Shown here: positions 52,115 to 61,044 of the stretch, piece after piece | Position numbering within the stretch: the first letter of the stretch is position 1 | Layout of the letters: every line of letters starts with the position of its first letter | Made by a program: the position numbers and the translations under genes | The notes under the pieces: generated by a model | Databases searched by the model: none | Seen by the model: only the letters and a program-made list of their open reading frames with translations | Told to the model about the DNA's origin: nothing | Assembly (NCBI RefSeq): GCF_050337045.1 | Contig: NZ_JAKJSO010000013.1 | Coordinates: forward strand, 124,001-188,000 | DNA length: 64,000 nt | Source: Photobacterium kagoshimensis | GTDB taxonomy: Bacteria; Pseudomonadota; Gammaproteobacteria; Enterobacterales; Vibrionaceae | Direction of reading: 5' to 3'

Positions 52115-53977
52115 ATGGTCGCTAGCGGAAACAATTACAAAGACAAAGTATCTCAGCTGATCAGCTGGGGACACTGGTTTAGCTTTTTCAATATCATCGC
52201 TGCCATGCTTTTTGGCACGCGATATATTGTGCATTCAGAATGGCCAGTAACCCTACTCGGTCAACTGTATTTATTGCTAAGTTGGGTGGGTCACTTTGGC
52301 TTCCTTGTGTTTGGGTTTTATATACTCATCATTTTTCCTGCTAGCTTTCTGATCCCTTCTCAGCGGTTAATGCGTTTATTCGCAGTGCTTATTGCCACTT
52401 TAGGCTTAACCACTTTAATTTTAGACAGTTATGCCTATACCACCTTGGATCTCCATTTAAGCCCATTAGTTTGGGATCTTTTGCTTAGTGGTGAGAAAAG
52501 TGAACTGAATGCACGCTGGCAATACCTGTTTATTGCTGTGCCTATTCTCTTTTTGTTGCAGCTAGTTCTGTCCGAATGGTTATGGCGTAAATTACGAAAG
52601 TTAACCCGCAAACATGTGGGTGGCCCTATCGCACTGGTCTTTGGTTTATGTTTCTTAGGCAGCCATTTAGTCTATATCTGGGCTGATGCATTTTTGTATC
52701 GCCCAGTGACAATGCAACGCTCTAATTTTCCATTGTCATACCCAATGACAGCAAAAAACTTCATGGAAAAACACGGTCTTATCGACCGCAATGAGTACAC
52801 TAAACGAAAAGAACAAAAAGGTGATGCTGAAACACCGCTCATTCGCTACCCAATTGAAAAACTCAGCTTTTCAGACCAAGGTACCAATCAAAATGTTCTG
52901 ATCGTCATGGTTGATGGCCTACGTAGCGACATGGTCGAAAGCAGCACCATGCCGAATTTAACTAAATTTGCCGAACAGAACCTAAATTACACCAATCACT
53001 TCAGCACCAGTAATGATAATACTGTGGGTATCTTTGGCTTGTTTTATGGTTTACCCGGTAGTTACCTTGAAAGTATCCGTACCGAAGCGACGAATCCTGT
53101 TCTCGTTTCTACGCTGAACAAACGTAATTATCAATTTGGCTTATTTAGTAGCGATAACTTTACTGCTCCGATTTATTACCAAACGCTATTCGAACAGCAA
53201 AAGCTAGCAGCCCATACTTCTGAGGAAGTCACCCCAAATGATCAACTTGCTGTTAGTAACTGGCAACAATGGTTAAGCACGACACAAGAAGATGACAGCC
53301 CTTGGTTCAGTTATATTGAGCTATTGTCGGTACAAGAGTTTGAAGAAGGTGGCGATTACACCCCGACCTTTACGCCATCACTCAGTACAACAGCTAAAAA
53401 TACCAAAATCACTGATCCTGATGTGTTACTTAAAAATAGCTACCGTAATGCCGCTTACTACGCTGATAGCTTAGTTAGCCAGATTTTAGACACATTAGAG
53501 CAACAACAAGCTCTTGATAATACTATTGTTATCATTACCTCTAATCACGGTACAGAGTTTAATGAAACGGGCACCAACAGTTGGGGCTCGAACAGTAACT
53601 ACAGCCAGTATCAACTCAAAGTGCCTTTAGTCATACACTGGCCAGAACATGATCAAGAAGTCATTACGACGATGACCAGCCATTTAGATGTTGTTCCTAC
53701 TCTCATGGAAACACTGCTCAATGTCTCAACGACCAGTGACAAATACAGCAGCGGTCATAACTTATTTGCCATCGACCCCGATCGTAGATGGGTCATTGCC
53801 GGTGACAGCAAAGACATTGTTGTTATTCAAAAGAACTCAACCACAGTTGTCGACCGTTATGGCAACTATCAAGTCTACGATAAAGACTATAAGGTCAAAG
53901 ATGAACGTCGACCTAAACTATCAACGCTGATGCAGGTAATGAATGAGCTAAAACGCTTTTATCATCCTCAGAAGTAG
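52115..53977 (+). CDS. lapC: LapC/PbgA/YejM, regulator of lipopolysaccharide synthesis
   Basis: Inner-membrane protein of 620 residues (E. coli YejM: 586). Five helices (about 20-190) are followed by a periplasmic domain with sulfatase/phosphoethanolamine-transferase fold (VMVDGLRSDM, HFSTSNDNTVGIFGLFYGLP, TSNHGTEFNETG). In E. coli it senses periplasmic LPS and, through LapB/FtsH, controls LpxC. The C-terminal domain is not thought to be an active sulfatase. A terminator follows. Confidence 0.94.
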   Translation: MVASGNNYKDKVSQLISWGHWFSFFNIIAAMLFGTRYIVHSEWPVTLLGQLYLLLSWVGHFGFLVFGFYILIIFPASFLIPSQRLMRLFAVLIATLGLTTLILDSYAYTTLDLHLSPLVWDLLLSGEKSELNARWQYLFIAVPILFLLQLVLSEWLWRKLRKLTRKHVGGPIALVFGLCFLGSHLVYIWADAFLYRPVTMQRSNFPLSYPMTAKNFMEKHGLIDRNEYTKRKEQKGDAETPLIRYPIEKLSFSDQGTNQNVLIVMVDGLRSDMVESSTMPNLTKFAEQNLNYTNHFSTSNDNTVGIFGLFYGLPGSYLESIRTEATNPVLVSTLNKRNYQFGLFSSDNFTAPIYYQTLFEQQKLAAHTSEEVTPNDQLAVSNWQQWLSTTQEDDSPWFSYIELLSVQEFEEGGDYTPTFTPSLSTTAKNTKITDPDVLLKNSYRNAAYYADSLVSQILDTLEQQQALDNTIVIITSNHGTEFNETGTNSWGSNSNYSQYQLKVPLVIHWPEHDQEVITTMTSHLDVVPTLMETLLNVSTTSDKYSSGHNLFAIDPDRRWVIAGDSKDIVVIQKNSTTVVDRYGNYQVYDKDYKVKDERRPKLSTLMQVMNELKRFYHPQK

Positions 53978-53992
53978 TTCACACTAAATAGC

Positions 53993-54024
53993 AAAAAACA
54001 GCAGCTAAAAAGCTGCTGTTTTTA
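53993..54024. terminator. Terminator between lapC and the lipoprotein gene
   Basis: AACAGCAGCT-AAAA-AGCTGCTGTT hairpin with A and T runs on both sides, between convergent genes. Confidence 0.92.
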
Positions 54025-54049
54025 TATCTGTCTATTCTATAATTCTTCA

Positions 54050-54358
54050 CTAATGGTAATTACTGTTGCTGGCATAACATTGGTCATAACCGTCTTGCCA
54101 ACCATTGGCGTACTTCCTGTCACCTAGCATGCGTTCTGGATCTTGGCGAAAGCCATCAAGATGCGTGATCGCTTGCTCTTTTCGACTATGACAGCCATCT
54201 TGATAGCCATCTAAATAAGGGCGAGTAAAGCCGAGATCAACGAGCTGCTCATGGCGGGCACTCTCGCAGCCACTCACTAATAAAAGCGCAGCCGCTATCA
54301 TAGCACCTCTTTCAATGACCCCTACTCCACGTTTCGCATATCCCCATAGCAGCTTCAT
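54050..54358 (-). CDS. Small lipoprotein of unknown function
   Basis: 102 residues from ATG 54358. A Met at residue 20, followed by a hydrophobic stretch and the lipobox LVSGC, suggests the true start could be 54301 (83 residues). The mature part has two similar motifs, DGYQDGCHS and NGWQDGYDQC, each with one Cys, so a disulfide between them is possible. I do not recognise the family. Serine at +3 and Glu at +2 after the lipid Cys predict outer-membrane sorting. Confidence 0.7.
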   Translation of the reverse strand: MKLLWGYAKRGVGVIERGAMIAAALLLVSGCESARHEQLVDLGFTRPYLDGYQDGCHSRKEQAITHLDGFRQDPERMLGDRKYANGWQDGYDQCYASNSNYH

Positions 54359-54832
54359 AAACCATCACCCATCAGATTCCCTACTTACAACCCTAGCGAA
54401 AATCACCAAGACACTGGTGTCTCAATATTGAGTTTATGAACCAAACCCAATCGGCTACTGCTCACAGCTGCAAACGACAATGGGTGGCCCCAATGCTTTA
54501 ATTAATGCACAGGTTTCCGCTACAGGCATAAAAACGCCTTAGATAATCTCACGCCATCTCAAAGTGGCGCACTTTACAACGTTGATGGCACGAGCATCCC
54601 TTGGTAAGCCAAATCACATTTCGTCTCAAGTGCACTGGTAGCACTTGAGTCAATCCTGCGCATTTGCCTTTGTAAGGCAACCTACAATTGGCTTAAAAAT
54701 GTGACGTTCTACACACTTCACCTCATATGCAACTAAGGTAACCCATATTTGCGAACTGCCCCTACCTTTAGTCTTAAAATTTCGCTAACAATACCTTATT
54801 ACACAAACAAAAATAACAAGGAGAGTTGCGAA
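54359..54832. other. Hairpin-rich region between the lipoprotein gene and the GGDEF gene
   Basis: About 470 bases with no gene. It has three inverted repeats in a row: CGCCA-8-TGGCG near 54551, CTCAAGTGC / GCACTTGAG (54625-54633 / 54641-54649, perfect), and TTGCCTT-TG-TAAGGCAA near 54664. None has a T run. The series could be a structured RNA or operators for the cyclase gene. I checked for integron attC boxes and did not find a convincing pair. Confidence 0.45.
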
Positions 54833-55984
54833 GTGCTTCCCCATATTCACTCATTTCACCAACAGGCATTGCTTGAGCAATTACAAGCACTTCACAACAT
54901 TTCCTTTATGTTGTGGCGTACTGATTCCATCAATCAAATGCTTTTTACTGCCGTCGATGAAGCAAAAAAACAGCTCGATATCGACAGAATGGCCATCTTT
55001 CTTTTCGATGAAAAATTGCGAATGCACGGGACTTACGGCACTGATATGAGCGGTGCAACTGTGGATGAACACTATTTTGAGTCCGCGATACCAGATCATT
55101 GGTTTTCATCGCATGCCTTGAAAGGCCAAGAATATATTGTGATCAACACCAATACCGAGCTCTATCATGATTTAGAGCCTGTGGGGTCAGGGTGGAATGC
55201 CTATGTGGCACTGTGGGATGAAGACAAAGCCGTGGGCTGGATAGCTTGCGATAACTTAATTTCAGGCCGACCATTGCAAGACTATCATCGACAATTACTG
55301 AAACAGTTTGGTTTTATTGTGTCTCAGCATCTGGTTCGGCGCCAAGCGGAAGAAAAGCTGATCCGCTTAAATAAAGAGTTGGAACATAGAGTCACAGAGC
55401 GTACCCAGGCATTACAAAGTGCTAATCAACAGCTAGAACTGCTGGCAAAATGTGACCCTCTCACTGGCGTTGCTAATCGCCGTGCGTTCGACAATCAATT
55501 TAACGATGAATGGCGACGTGCAGAACGTCACCAGCTACCGCTATCTTTGTTAATCATCGATATCGACAATTTCAAATCCTACAACGACCAATATGGTCAT
55601 GCCGCTGGTGATCAATGTTTACACGTTATCGCTAATGCTCTCAATGCTATCGAACGTCGCGCTGGTGCACTGTTTGCGCGCTATGGCGGCGAAGAGTTTG
55701 TCTTACTGTTACCAGGCCAAAACCATAAGGCTGCCGTTTATGCGGCCAAGCAAGCGCTGCACGCAGTCAGAAAGCTCAACTTAAAACATAAGCAGCCCAA
55801 TAATGCAGATCATGTCACGATCAGCATTGGTGTCGCATCGATGACGCCATCACTGCAATATACTGCCAGTGACTTATTTAAATTAACCGACGATGCGCTT
55901 TATACCGCCAAAGCGCATGGTAAAAATGGCTATTACTTTCATACTGGGCAAGAGCGGAGCCATCCCAGTATTGCCGCTAAGTAA
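54833..55984 (+). CDS. Diguanylate cyclase with GAF domain
   Basis: Cytoplasmic protein of 383 residues. The start chosen is GTG 54833, with a perfect AAGGAG nine bases upstream; the frame extends to 54749 without a site. A GAF-like sensory domain (about 20-190) is followed by a coiled coil (LNKELEHRVTERTQAL) and a GGDEF domain. The catalytic motif is GGEEF in RYGGEEFVLLLPG, so it should make cyclic di-GMP. The GAF region has the DIDRMAIFLFD and VGWIACDNLISGRP motifs. No inhibitory RxxD motif is obvious before GGEEF. It stands alone, convergent with topB. Confidence 0.9.
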   Translation: MLPHIHSFHQQALLEQLQALHNISFMLWRTDSINQMLFTAVDEAKKQLDIDRMAIFLFDEKLRMHGTYGTDMSGATVDEHYFESAIPDHWFSSHALKGQEYIVINTNTELYHDLEPVGSGWNAYVALWDEDKAVGWIACDNLISGRPLQDYHRQLLKQFGFIVSQHLVRRQAEEKLIRLNKELEHRVTERTQALQSANQQLELLAKCDPLTGVANRRAFDNQFNDEWRRAERHQLPLSLLIIDIDNFKSYNDQYGHAAGDQCLHVIANALNAIERRAGALFARYGGEEFVLLLPGQNHKAAVYAAKQALHAVRKLNLKHKQPNNADHVTISIGVASMTPSLQYTASDLFKLTDDALYTAKAHGKNGYYFHTGQERSHPSIAAK

Positions 55985-56001
55985 GGTGCACTCAACCTTA
56001 C

Positions 56002-57936
56002 TTAGCGCTTCGTGGTTTTTCGCTTCGTGTATTTACGTTTCTTAGTGCCGCCTTTTTTAAACTCTGGCGACTTTAATTCTCGTAAACTTGGCGGTACATC
56101 GCTGGTTTTTACTTTCTCCATCAAAGTACTCACCTGCAACTGAAGGGCGTCCATAAAAGGTTTATAGGCACATTTTTTATCCGCCATATCTTGCAACTGG
56201 TGTTCCCAATGCGCGGTCATATCTGGGTAAGTCGATTCTGTCGGCAAGGCATAAATCAAACCGCGTCCAGCATCGGTCGCATGAATATTTTTACCTTCAC
56301 GCTTCAACAACTGACGCTTAAACAAAATTTCAATAATGCCGGCCCGCGTTGCTTCTGTGCCTAAACCATCAGTGTCGCGTAGAATTTTTTTCAGTGAAGC
56401 ATCAGATACAAAGCGACCGATCCCTGTCATGGCTTGCAGCAAGGTTGCCTCGGTAAAGGCTTTCGGTGGCTCTGTCATTTTGTCTTTAATTTCACCTTCG
56501 CGACAGGTTAATACGGTGCCTTTCTCCAACGGTGGTACCTTATCAGCAAGATCCTCGTCTTTACTCTTATCATCACGCCCTAGCAGCTCTCGCCAACCAG
56601 CACTCATCAGCTGACGTCCTTTGGCAATAAAAACGCCACCAGCAATAGTAAAGACTAACTTCGCTTCACTATAAATAGCGGCAGGATAAAACTGCATCAG
56701 ATACTGACGTGCAATTAATTGATAAATTTTCGCTTCACCACTGCTCAAGGATGCAGGATTAACACCTTTGGGAGTGGGAATAATGGCATGGTGAGCATCG
56801 ACTTTTTTATCATTCCATGCTTTGGATTTCAGGCTGGTATTCGCCCCTTCACACGCTTGGCTAAGCGCTGTACTGGTCGTCTGAATCGCTTTACACACAT
56901 CATTCGCTTGCTTGAAGTGCTCAACTGGCAAGTAGCGGCTATCCGAACGTGGGTAAGTGATCACTTTGTGTTTTTCATACAAAGACTGACACGTTGCCAG
57001 CACATCGGCTGCACTCATGTTAAAGCGTTTAGCGGCATCAATTTGCAATGCTGAAAGCGAGTACGGCAGCGGGGCGAATTGGCGCGTTTCTTTGCGCTCT
57101 GATTCCGTTACTTCAGCCGGTTGGCCTTTGATTCGCGCGACGACATTTTCACACAGCTTGCGGTTAAGAATACGGCCATCTTCATCTTGATGAGGTTCAC
57201 AGGCTGGACTCGGTTTCCAGCGCGCACGAATGTCATTACCTTGATAAGGGATCAAAGCAAACACTTCGTAGAAAGGCTTGGCCACAAAGTTGGCAATTTC
57301 ATCATCACGACGCGTTACCAAGCCGAGCACTGGCGTTTGAACCCGCCCAACCGACAATACGCCTTTGTAGCCGCCCTTTTGACCCAGCAAGGTATAGGCT
57401 CGCGTCATATTCATGCCATACAGCCAATCAGCCCGAGAACGAGCCAAAGCTGACACCGATAACGGAATAAAATCTCGATTACTGCGCATCGCAGACAGAG
57501 CGCGCTTCACAGCACTTGGGTTAAGATCTGAAATCAATAATCGCTGAATTTTTGCTTTCTTAGTCGCTGATACTTTGACGTAATCAATCACTTCATCCAC
57601 CAGCAGTTGCCCTTCTCTATCAGGGTCGCCTGCATGGACAATGTCTGTCGCTTGCTTGGCGAGTTTACGCACCACACTCAATTGTTGTTTGGCTGATTTT
57701 CGTGGGGTGAGTTGCCATTGCTCGGGCAAAATGGGTAAATCGACCATGTTCCACTTTTTGTATTTCTCATCATACGCATCGGGCTCAACTTGCTCTAACA
57801 AGTGGCCAATACACCAAGTGACGATATCGCCATTACCCGTTTCAATATAGCCGTTATTATTTTTATGAGGACGAGGGAGTACCGCCGCTATCGCACGGCC
57901 AAGGCTAGGTTTTTCAGCAATAAATAAACGAGACAT
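56002..57936 (-). CDS. topB: DNA topoisomerase III
   Basis: Type IA topoisomerase that decatenates DNA; 644 residues (E. coli: 653). The toprim domain opens MSRLFIAEKPSLGRAIA, with the acidic motif HAGDPDREGQLL. The active-site Tyr is in VITYPRSDSRYLP. A basic Lys/Arg/Thr-rich tail ends the protein. In E. coli topB, selD, ydjA and sppA are neighbours. Here topB, ydjA and sppA remain close but selD is absent from the gap. Confidence 0.96.
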   Translation of the reverse strand: MSRLFIAEKPSLGRAIAAVLPRPHKNNNGYIETGNGDIVTWCIGHLLEQVEPDAYDEKYKKWNMVDLPILPEQWQLTPRKSAKQQLSVVRKLAKQATDIVHAGDPDREGQLLVDEVIDYVKVSATKKAKIQRLLISDLNPSAVKRALSAMRSNRDFIPLSVSALARSRADWLYGMNMTRAYTLLGQKGGYKGVLSVGRVQTPVLGLVTRRDDEIANFVAKPFYEVFALIPYQGNDIRARWKPSPACEPHQDEDGRILNRKLCENVVARIKGQPAEVTESERKETRQFAPLPYSLSALQIDAAKRFNMSAADVLATCQSLYEKHKVITYPRSDSRYLPVEHFKQANDVCKAIQTTSTALSQACEGANTSLKSKAWNDKKVDAHHAIIPTPKGVNPASLSSGEAKIYQLIARQYLMQFYPAAIYSEAKLVFTIAGGVFIAKGRQLMSAGWRELLGRDDKSKDEDLADKVPPLEKGTVLTCREGEIKDKMTEPPKAFTEATLLQAMTGIGRFVSDASLKKILRDTDGLGTEATRAGIIEILFKRQLLKREGKNIHATDAGRGLIYALPTESTYPDMTAHWEHQLQDMADKKCAYKPFMDALQLQVSTLMEKVKTSDVPPSLRELKSPEFKKGGTKKRKYTKRKTTKR

Positions 57937-58023
57937 AACAATTATTCAGCAAACTTCAATGAGTTTGAGACTTTAACCAAAGCGGCAGGTAAGAACAAGA
58001 AATACTGGATAAAAAGACAGTAA

Positions 58024-58043
58024 AGGGAAGGCATCCCTTCCCT
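58024..58043. terminator. Probable terminator after ydjA
   Basis: AGGGAAGG-CATC-CCTTCCCT hairpin just downstream of the ydjA stop on the minus strand. The following T run on that strand is broken, so it may be weak. Confidence 0.55.
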
Positions 58044-58060
58044 GTTACATTGGTGTGGTT

Positions 58061-58609
58061 TTACAGGTACTCAACAAACTGACTCAGATCGCGCTCGTGC
58101 ACTTTGGCTTCTCGGCAACCCGATGTACCAAGATACAGAAAACCCACAATCAGATCGTCACCTTGTACACCCAGTGATTCACGAACCACAGGGTGGTAGG
58201 CCCATTTACCTGTACGCCAAAAACCAGCAAAGCCCTGTGCTACCGCGGCCATTTGCATGGCTTGAGTCGCACAGCCCGCCGATAGGTGCTGTTCAATCAC
58301 AGGGACTTTGTCGTTCTCTGTGACTTTCGCAACCACAGTGATCACCATAGGGGCGCGAAACGGTGCCTTGCTGGCTTTTTCTAAGGTCGCTTCATCAGCA
58401 CCATCGGCTTTGGCCGCTTCCACTAGGATATCAGCGAATTTATTCAGTCCTTCTCCTTGCGACACAATAAAACGCCATGGTGTAAGTCCGGCATGATCAG
58501 GGGCGCGTAGCCCGGCACGAAAAATATTGTCGAGCACTTCACCTTGCGGTGCGGGCTCCATTAACTTAGGTAACGAACGGCGATTAAGTAATAATGAAAG
58601 CGCATCCAT
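58061..58609 (-). CDS. ydjA: YdjA-type nitroreductase family protein
   Basis: FMN-dependent NAD(P)H oxidoreductase-like protein of 182 residues (E. coli YdjA: 183). Family stretches are LLNRRSLPKL, GLRAPDHAGLTPWRFIV and GFAGFWRTGKWAYH. Physiological substrate unknown. It lies between topB and fadH on the same strand. Confidence 0.93.
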   Translation of the reverse strand: MDALSLLLNRRSLPKLMEPAPQGEVLDNIFRAGLRAPDHAGLTPWRFIVSQGEGLNKFADILVEAAKADGADEATLEKASKAPFRAPMVITVVAKVTENDKVPVIEQHLSAGCATQAMQMAAVAQGFAGFWRTGKWAYHPVVRESLGVQGDDLIVGFLYLGTSGCREAKVHERDLSQFVEYL

Positions 58610-58659
58610 AACAACAACCTTTAATGATAATAATTATTGGTTAACAATATCATAACCAT

Positions 58660-58685
58660 AAAGCACCGAGAAGTATCGGTGCTTT
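58660..58685 (-). terminator. Hairpin after fadH
   Basis: AAAGCACCGA / TCGGTGCTTT stem with a 6-base loop, 76 bases downstream of the fadH stop. Only a weak T-rich side follows. Confidence 0.5.
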
Positions 58686-58761
58686 GGTCTACACATATAT
58701 TTGAATTACTCGTATCAAACATTTTGCTTGTGCTTACATCATTACCGCGACTATGTCCGCG

Positions 58762-60786
58762 TTAGAGCTTAGCCGCTAATTCAACGCCTTGGCGGATCAC
58801 TCGCTTAGCATCCACTTCACCCGCCACATCGGCACCACCAATCACACTAACTTTTACATTAATCGCCTCAAGCTGCTCCGTCAGCACATTAACAGACGTT
58901 TGTCCTGCACATACAATAATATGATCAACAGGCAATACGCGCGCCTGCCCTTCTACCGTAATATGCAGCCCTTGATCATCTACTTTGTCGTAGCTAACAC
59001 CACCTAGCAACTCAACACCGCGTTTCTCTAATACTTTCTTATGGATCCAGCCCGTTGTTTTACCCGGCCCTTTCCCGACACGCCCTGGCTTACGTTGCAT
59101 TAACCATACTTGGCGCTGACTGACGTATTCTTCATGCGGATATAACCCTCCCGCATGACTAATATCGGTATCAATCCCCCAGTCTTGTAACCAATCGGCA
59201 AGCACTTGATGTTCAGGCTCTGTCAGCATGGTAGAGACATCCACACCGATCCCCCCCGCACCAATCACTGCCACTTTCTGACCCACTTCCACTTTGTCAC
59301 GGATCAAGGTTTGGTAATCAACCACTTTATCGCTATCTTTAAGGCCAGGGATCGGCGGCATACGAGGCTGAACACCTGTCGCGACAATCACTTCATCGTA
59401 ATGTTTTAATTCATCTAAGGTAGCGGCATGGCCTAGCTTCACATTGACACCGGTCTGTTCTAAACGACGGCTAAAATAGCGAATCGTCTCTTTAAACTCT
59501 TCTTTGCCAGGGATTTGCATTGCCAGATTAAACTGACCACCGATGTAATCATTCTTCTCAAACAGATCAACGCTAAAGCCCCGCTCTGCCGCCGCGCTTG
59601 CACACGCCAAACCCGCAGGACCCGCTCCAACAACAGCGATTTTCCGTGTTGTAGCAGCAGGTGTCAGTACCAGTTCCGTTTCGTAACAAGCTTGCGGGTT
59701 AACTAAGCAGCTGGCACGTTTACCAACGAACACATGATCGAGGCAAGCTTGGTTACAGCCAATACAGGTATTGATGTCATCCGCTCTATCTTGTTCTGCT
59801 TTATTTACAAATTCAGCATCCGCCAAGAATGGTCGTGCCATCGATACCATATCCGCCTGCCCACCCGCTAAAATACCTTCCGCTACATCAGGGGTGTTAA
59901 TGCGGTTACAGGTAACCAGCGGGATCTTAACTTCGCTTTTCAGTTTTTCGGTGACCCACGTAAATGCCGCCCGTGGCACTTGAGTGGCAATGGTAGGAAC
60001 ACGCGCCTCGTGCCAGCCAATGCCCGTATTTAAAATTGTCACGCCCGCAGCTTCCAGTGCTTTCGCTAACATCACCACTTCTTCATGGGTACTACCTTGC
60101 TCGACCAGATCTAGCATGGATAGACGGAAAATGATGATGAAATCATGGCCTGTACGCTCCCTCACAGCCTTGACCAACTCAATCGGGAAGCGCATACGGT
60201 TTTCATAACTGCCGCCCCATTCATCGTATCTATGATTGGAACGCTGACAGATAAATTGGTTAATCAAGTACCCTTCCGATCCCATTAACTCCACACCGTC
60301 ATAACCCGCTTCGCGGGCCAACTCTGCACTTTTAGCAAAGGCATCGATGGTTTTATTAATTTGACGAGCACTCATTTTACTAGGCGTGAATTTAGAGATT
60401 GGTGACCGAATCGCAGAGGCACTCACGGCAAAAGGATGTAGGGCATAGCGGCCAGCATGCAGTAGCTGTAACGCAATTTTGCCACCCTCTTCATGCACAG
60501 CATCAGTGATCGTACGGTGAGCTCTTGCTTGACGAGCAGAGCTAAATTCAGCACTTAATGGGTGCAGTCGACCGCGAAAATTAGGGGAAAAGCCACCTGT
60601 TACAATCAAACCCACACCACCGCGGGCACGGGCTGCATAAAAGGCCGACAGCTTTTTAAAACCGTCACGAGATTCTTCTAGCCCTGTATGCATTGATCCC
60701 ATCAGCACACGATTTTTTAATTGTGTGAAACCAAGATCTAAGGGCGCAAGTAAGTGTGGGTAAGATTTATCGTTCATGGCTTCCAT
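58762..60786 (-). CDS. fadH: 2,4-dienoyl-CoA reductase (NADPH)
   Basis: Flavo-iron-sulfur enzyme needed to degrade unsaturated fatty acids with even-position double bonds; 674 residues (E. coli: 672). The N-terminal old-yellow-enzyme barrel begins LLAPLDLGFTQLKNRVLMGSMHTGLE. The [4Fe-4S] motif CIGCNQACLDHV is followed by a fourth Cys in RASCLVNP. Two nucleotide-binding segments, VVGAGPAGLACA and VIGAGGIGVDVS, hold FAD and NADPH. Two ATGs are possible (60786, 60777). A FadR-like operator lies just upstream. Confidence 0.95.
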   Translation of the reverse strand: MEAMNDKSYPHLLAPLDLGFTQLKNRVLMGSMHTGLEESRDGFKKLSAFYAARARGGVGLIVTGGFSPNFRGRLHPLSAEFSSARQARAHRTITDAVHEEGGKIALQLLHAGRYALHPFAVSASAIRSPISKFTPSKMSARQINKTIDAFAKSAELAREAGYDGVELMGSEGYLINQFICQRSNHRYDEWGGSYENRMRFPIELVKAVRERTGHDFIIIFRLSMLDLVEQGSTHEEVVMLAKALEAAGVTILNTGIGWHEARVPTIATQVPRAAFTWVTEKLKSEVKIPLVTCNRINTPDVAEGILAGGQADMVSMARPFLADAEFVNKAEQDRADDINTCIGCNQACLDHVFVGKRASCLVNPQACYETELVLTPAATTRKIAVVGAGPAGLACASAAAERGFSVDLFEKNDYIGGQFNLAMQIPGKEEFKETIRYFSRRLEQTGVNVKLGHAATLDELKHYDEVIVATGVQPRMPPIPGLKDSDKVVDYQTLIRDKVEVGQKVAVIGAGGIGVDVSTMLTEPEHQVLADWLQDWGIDTDISHAGGLYPHEEYVSQRQVWLMQRKPGRVGKGPGKTTGWIHKKVLEKRGVELLGGVSYDKVDDQGLHITVEGQARVLPVDHIIVCAGQTSVNVLTEQLEAINVKVSVIGGADVAGEVDAKRVIRQGVELAAKL

Positions 60787-60797
60787 TCTTTTTTAAT

Positions 60798-60814
60798 TAT
60801 GGTCAGACCAGTAT
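60798..60814. promoter_or_regulatory. FadR-like operator upstream of fadH
   Basis: The core TGGTC-A-GACCA is a perfect palindrome and matches the FadR half-sites (consensus centre TGGTCNGACCA). It lies 12 bases upstream of the 60786 start, in the leader or promoter, a repressing position. FadR controls the fatty-acid degradation genes of vibrios and E. coli. Confidence 0.75.
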
Positions 60815-61044
60815 ATGGTCAACAAACAACAAATTTCAAACATCTGTTTACATTAACGCAACAAAGCATGATCTATGCAAGGGTTTTCATCAGGAAGCGT
60901 GACCAAAATGGATGATCGGTTATGAAAAATGGAACGTATTAACGCTATGTGGCTCCGAACCTAACGTACGGATATTGGTGAAAAATTGTGACATAGCGCT
61001 TTCCTGCGTTAGGATAAGAGCAGGAATCATTATCAGGACGTTTC

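Noticed and set aside
54540..54700. Possible integron attC site
   Set aside because: Hairpins are present but no matched RYYYAAC / GTTRRRY pair at the ends, and no cassette-like ORF or integrase nearby.
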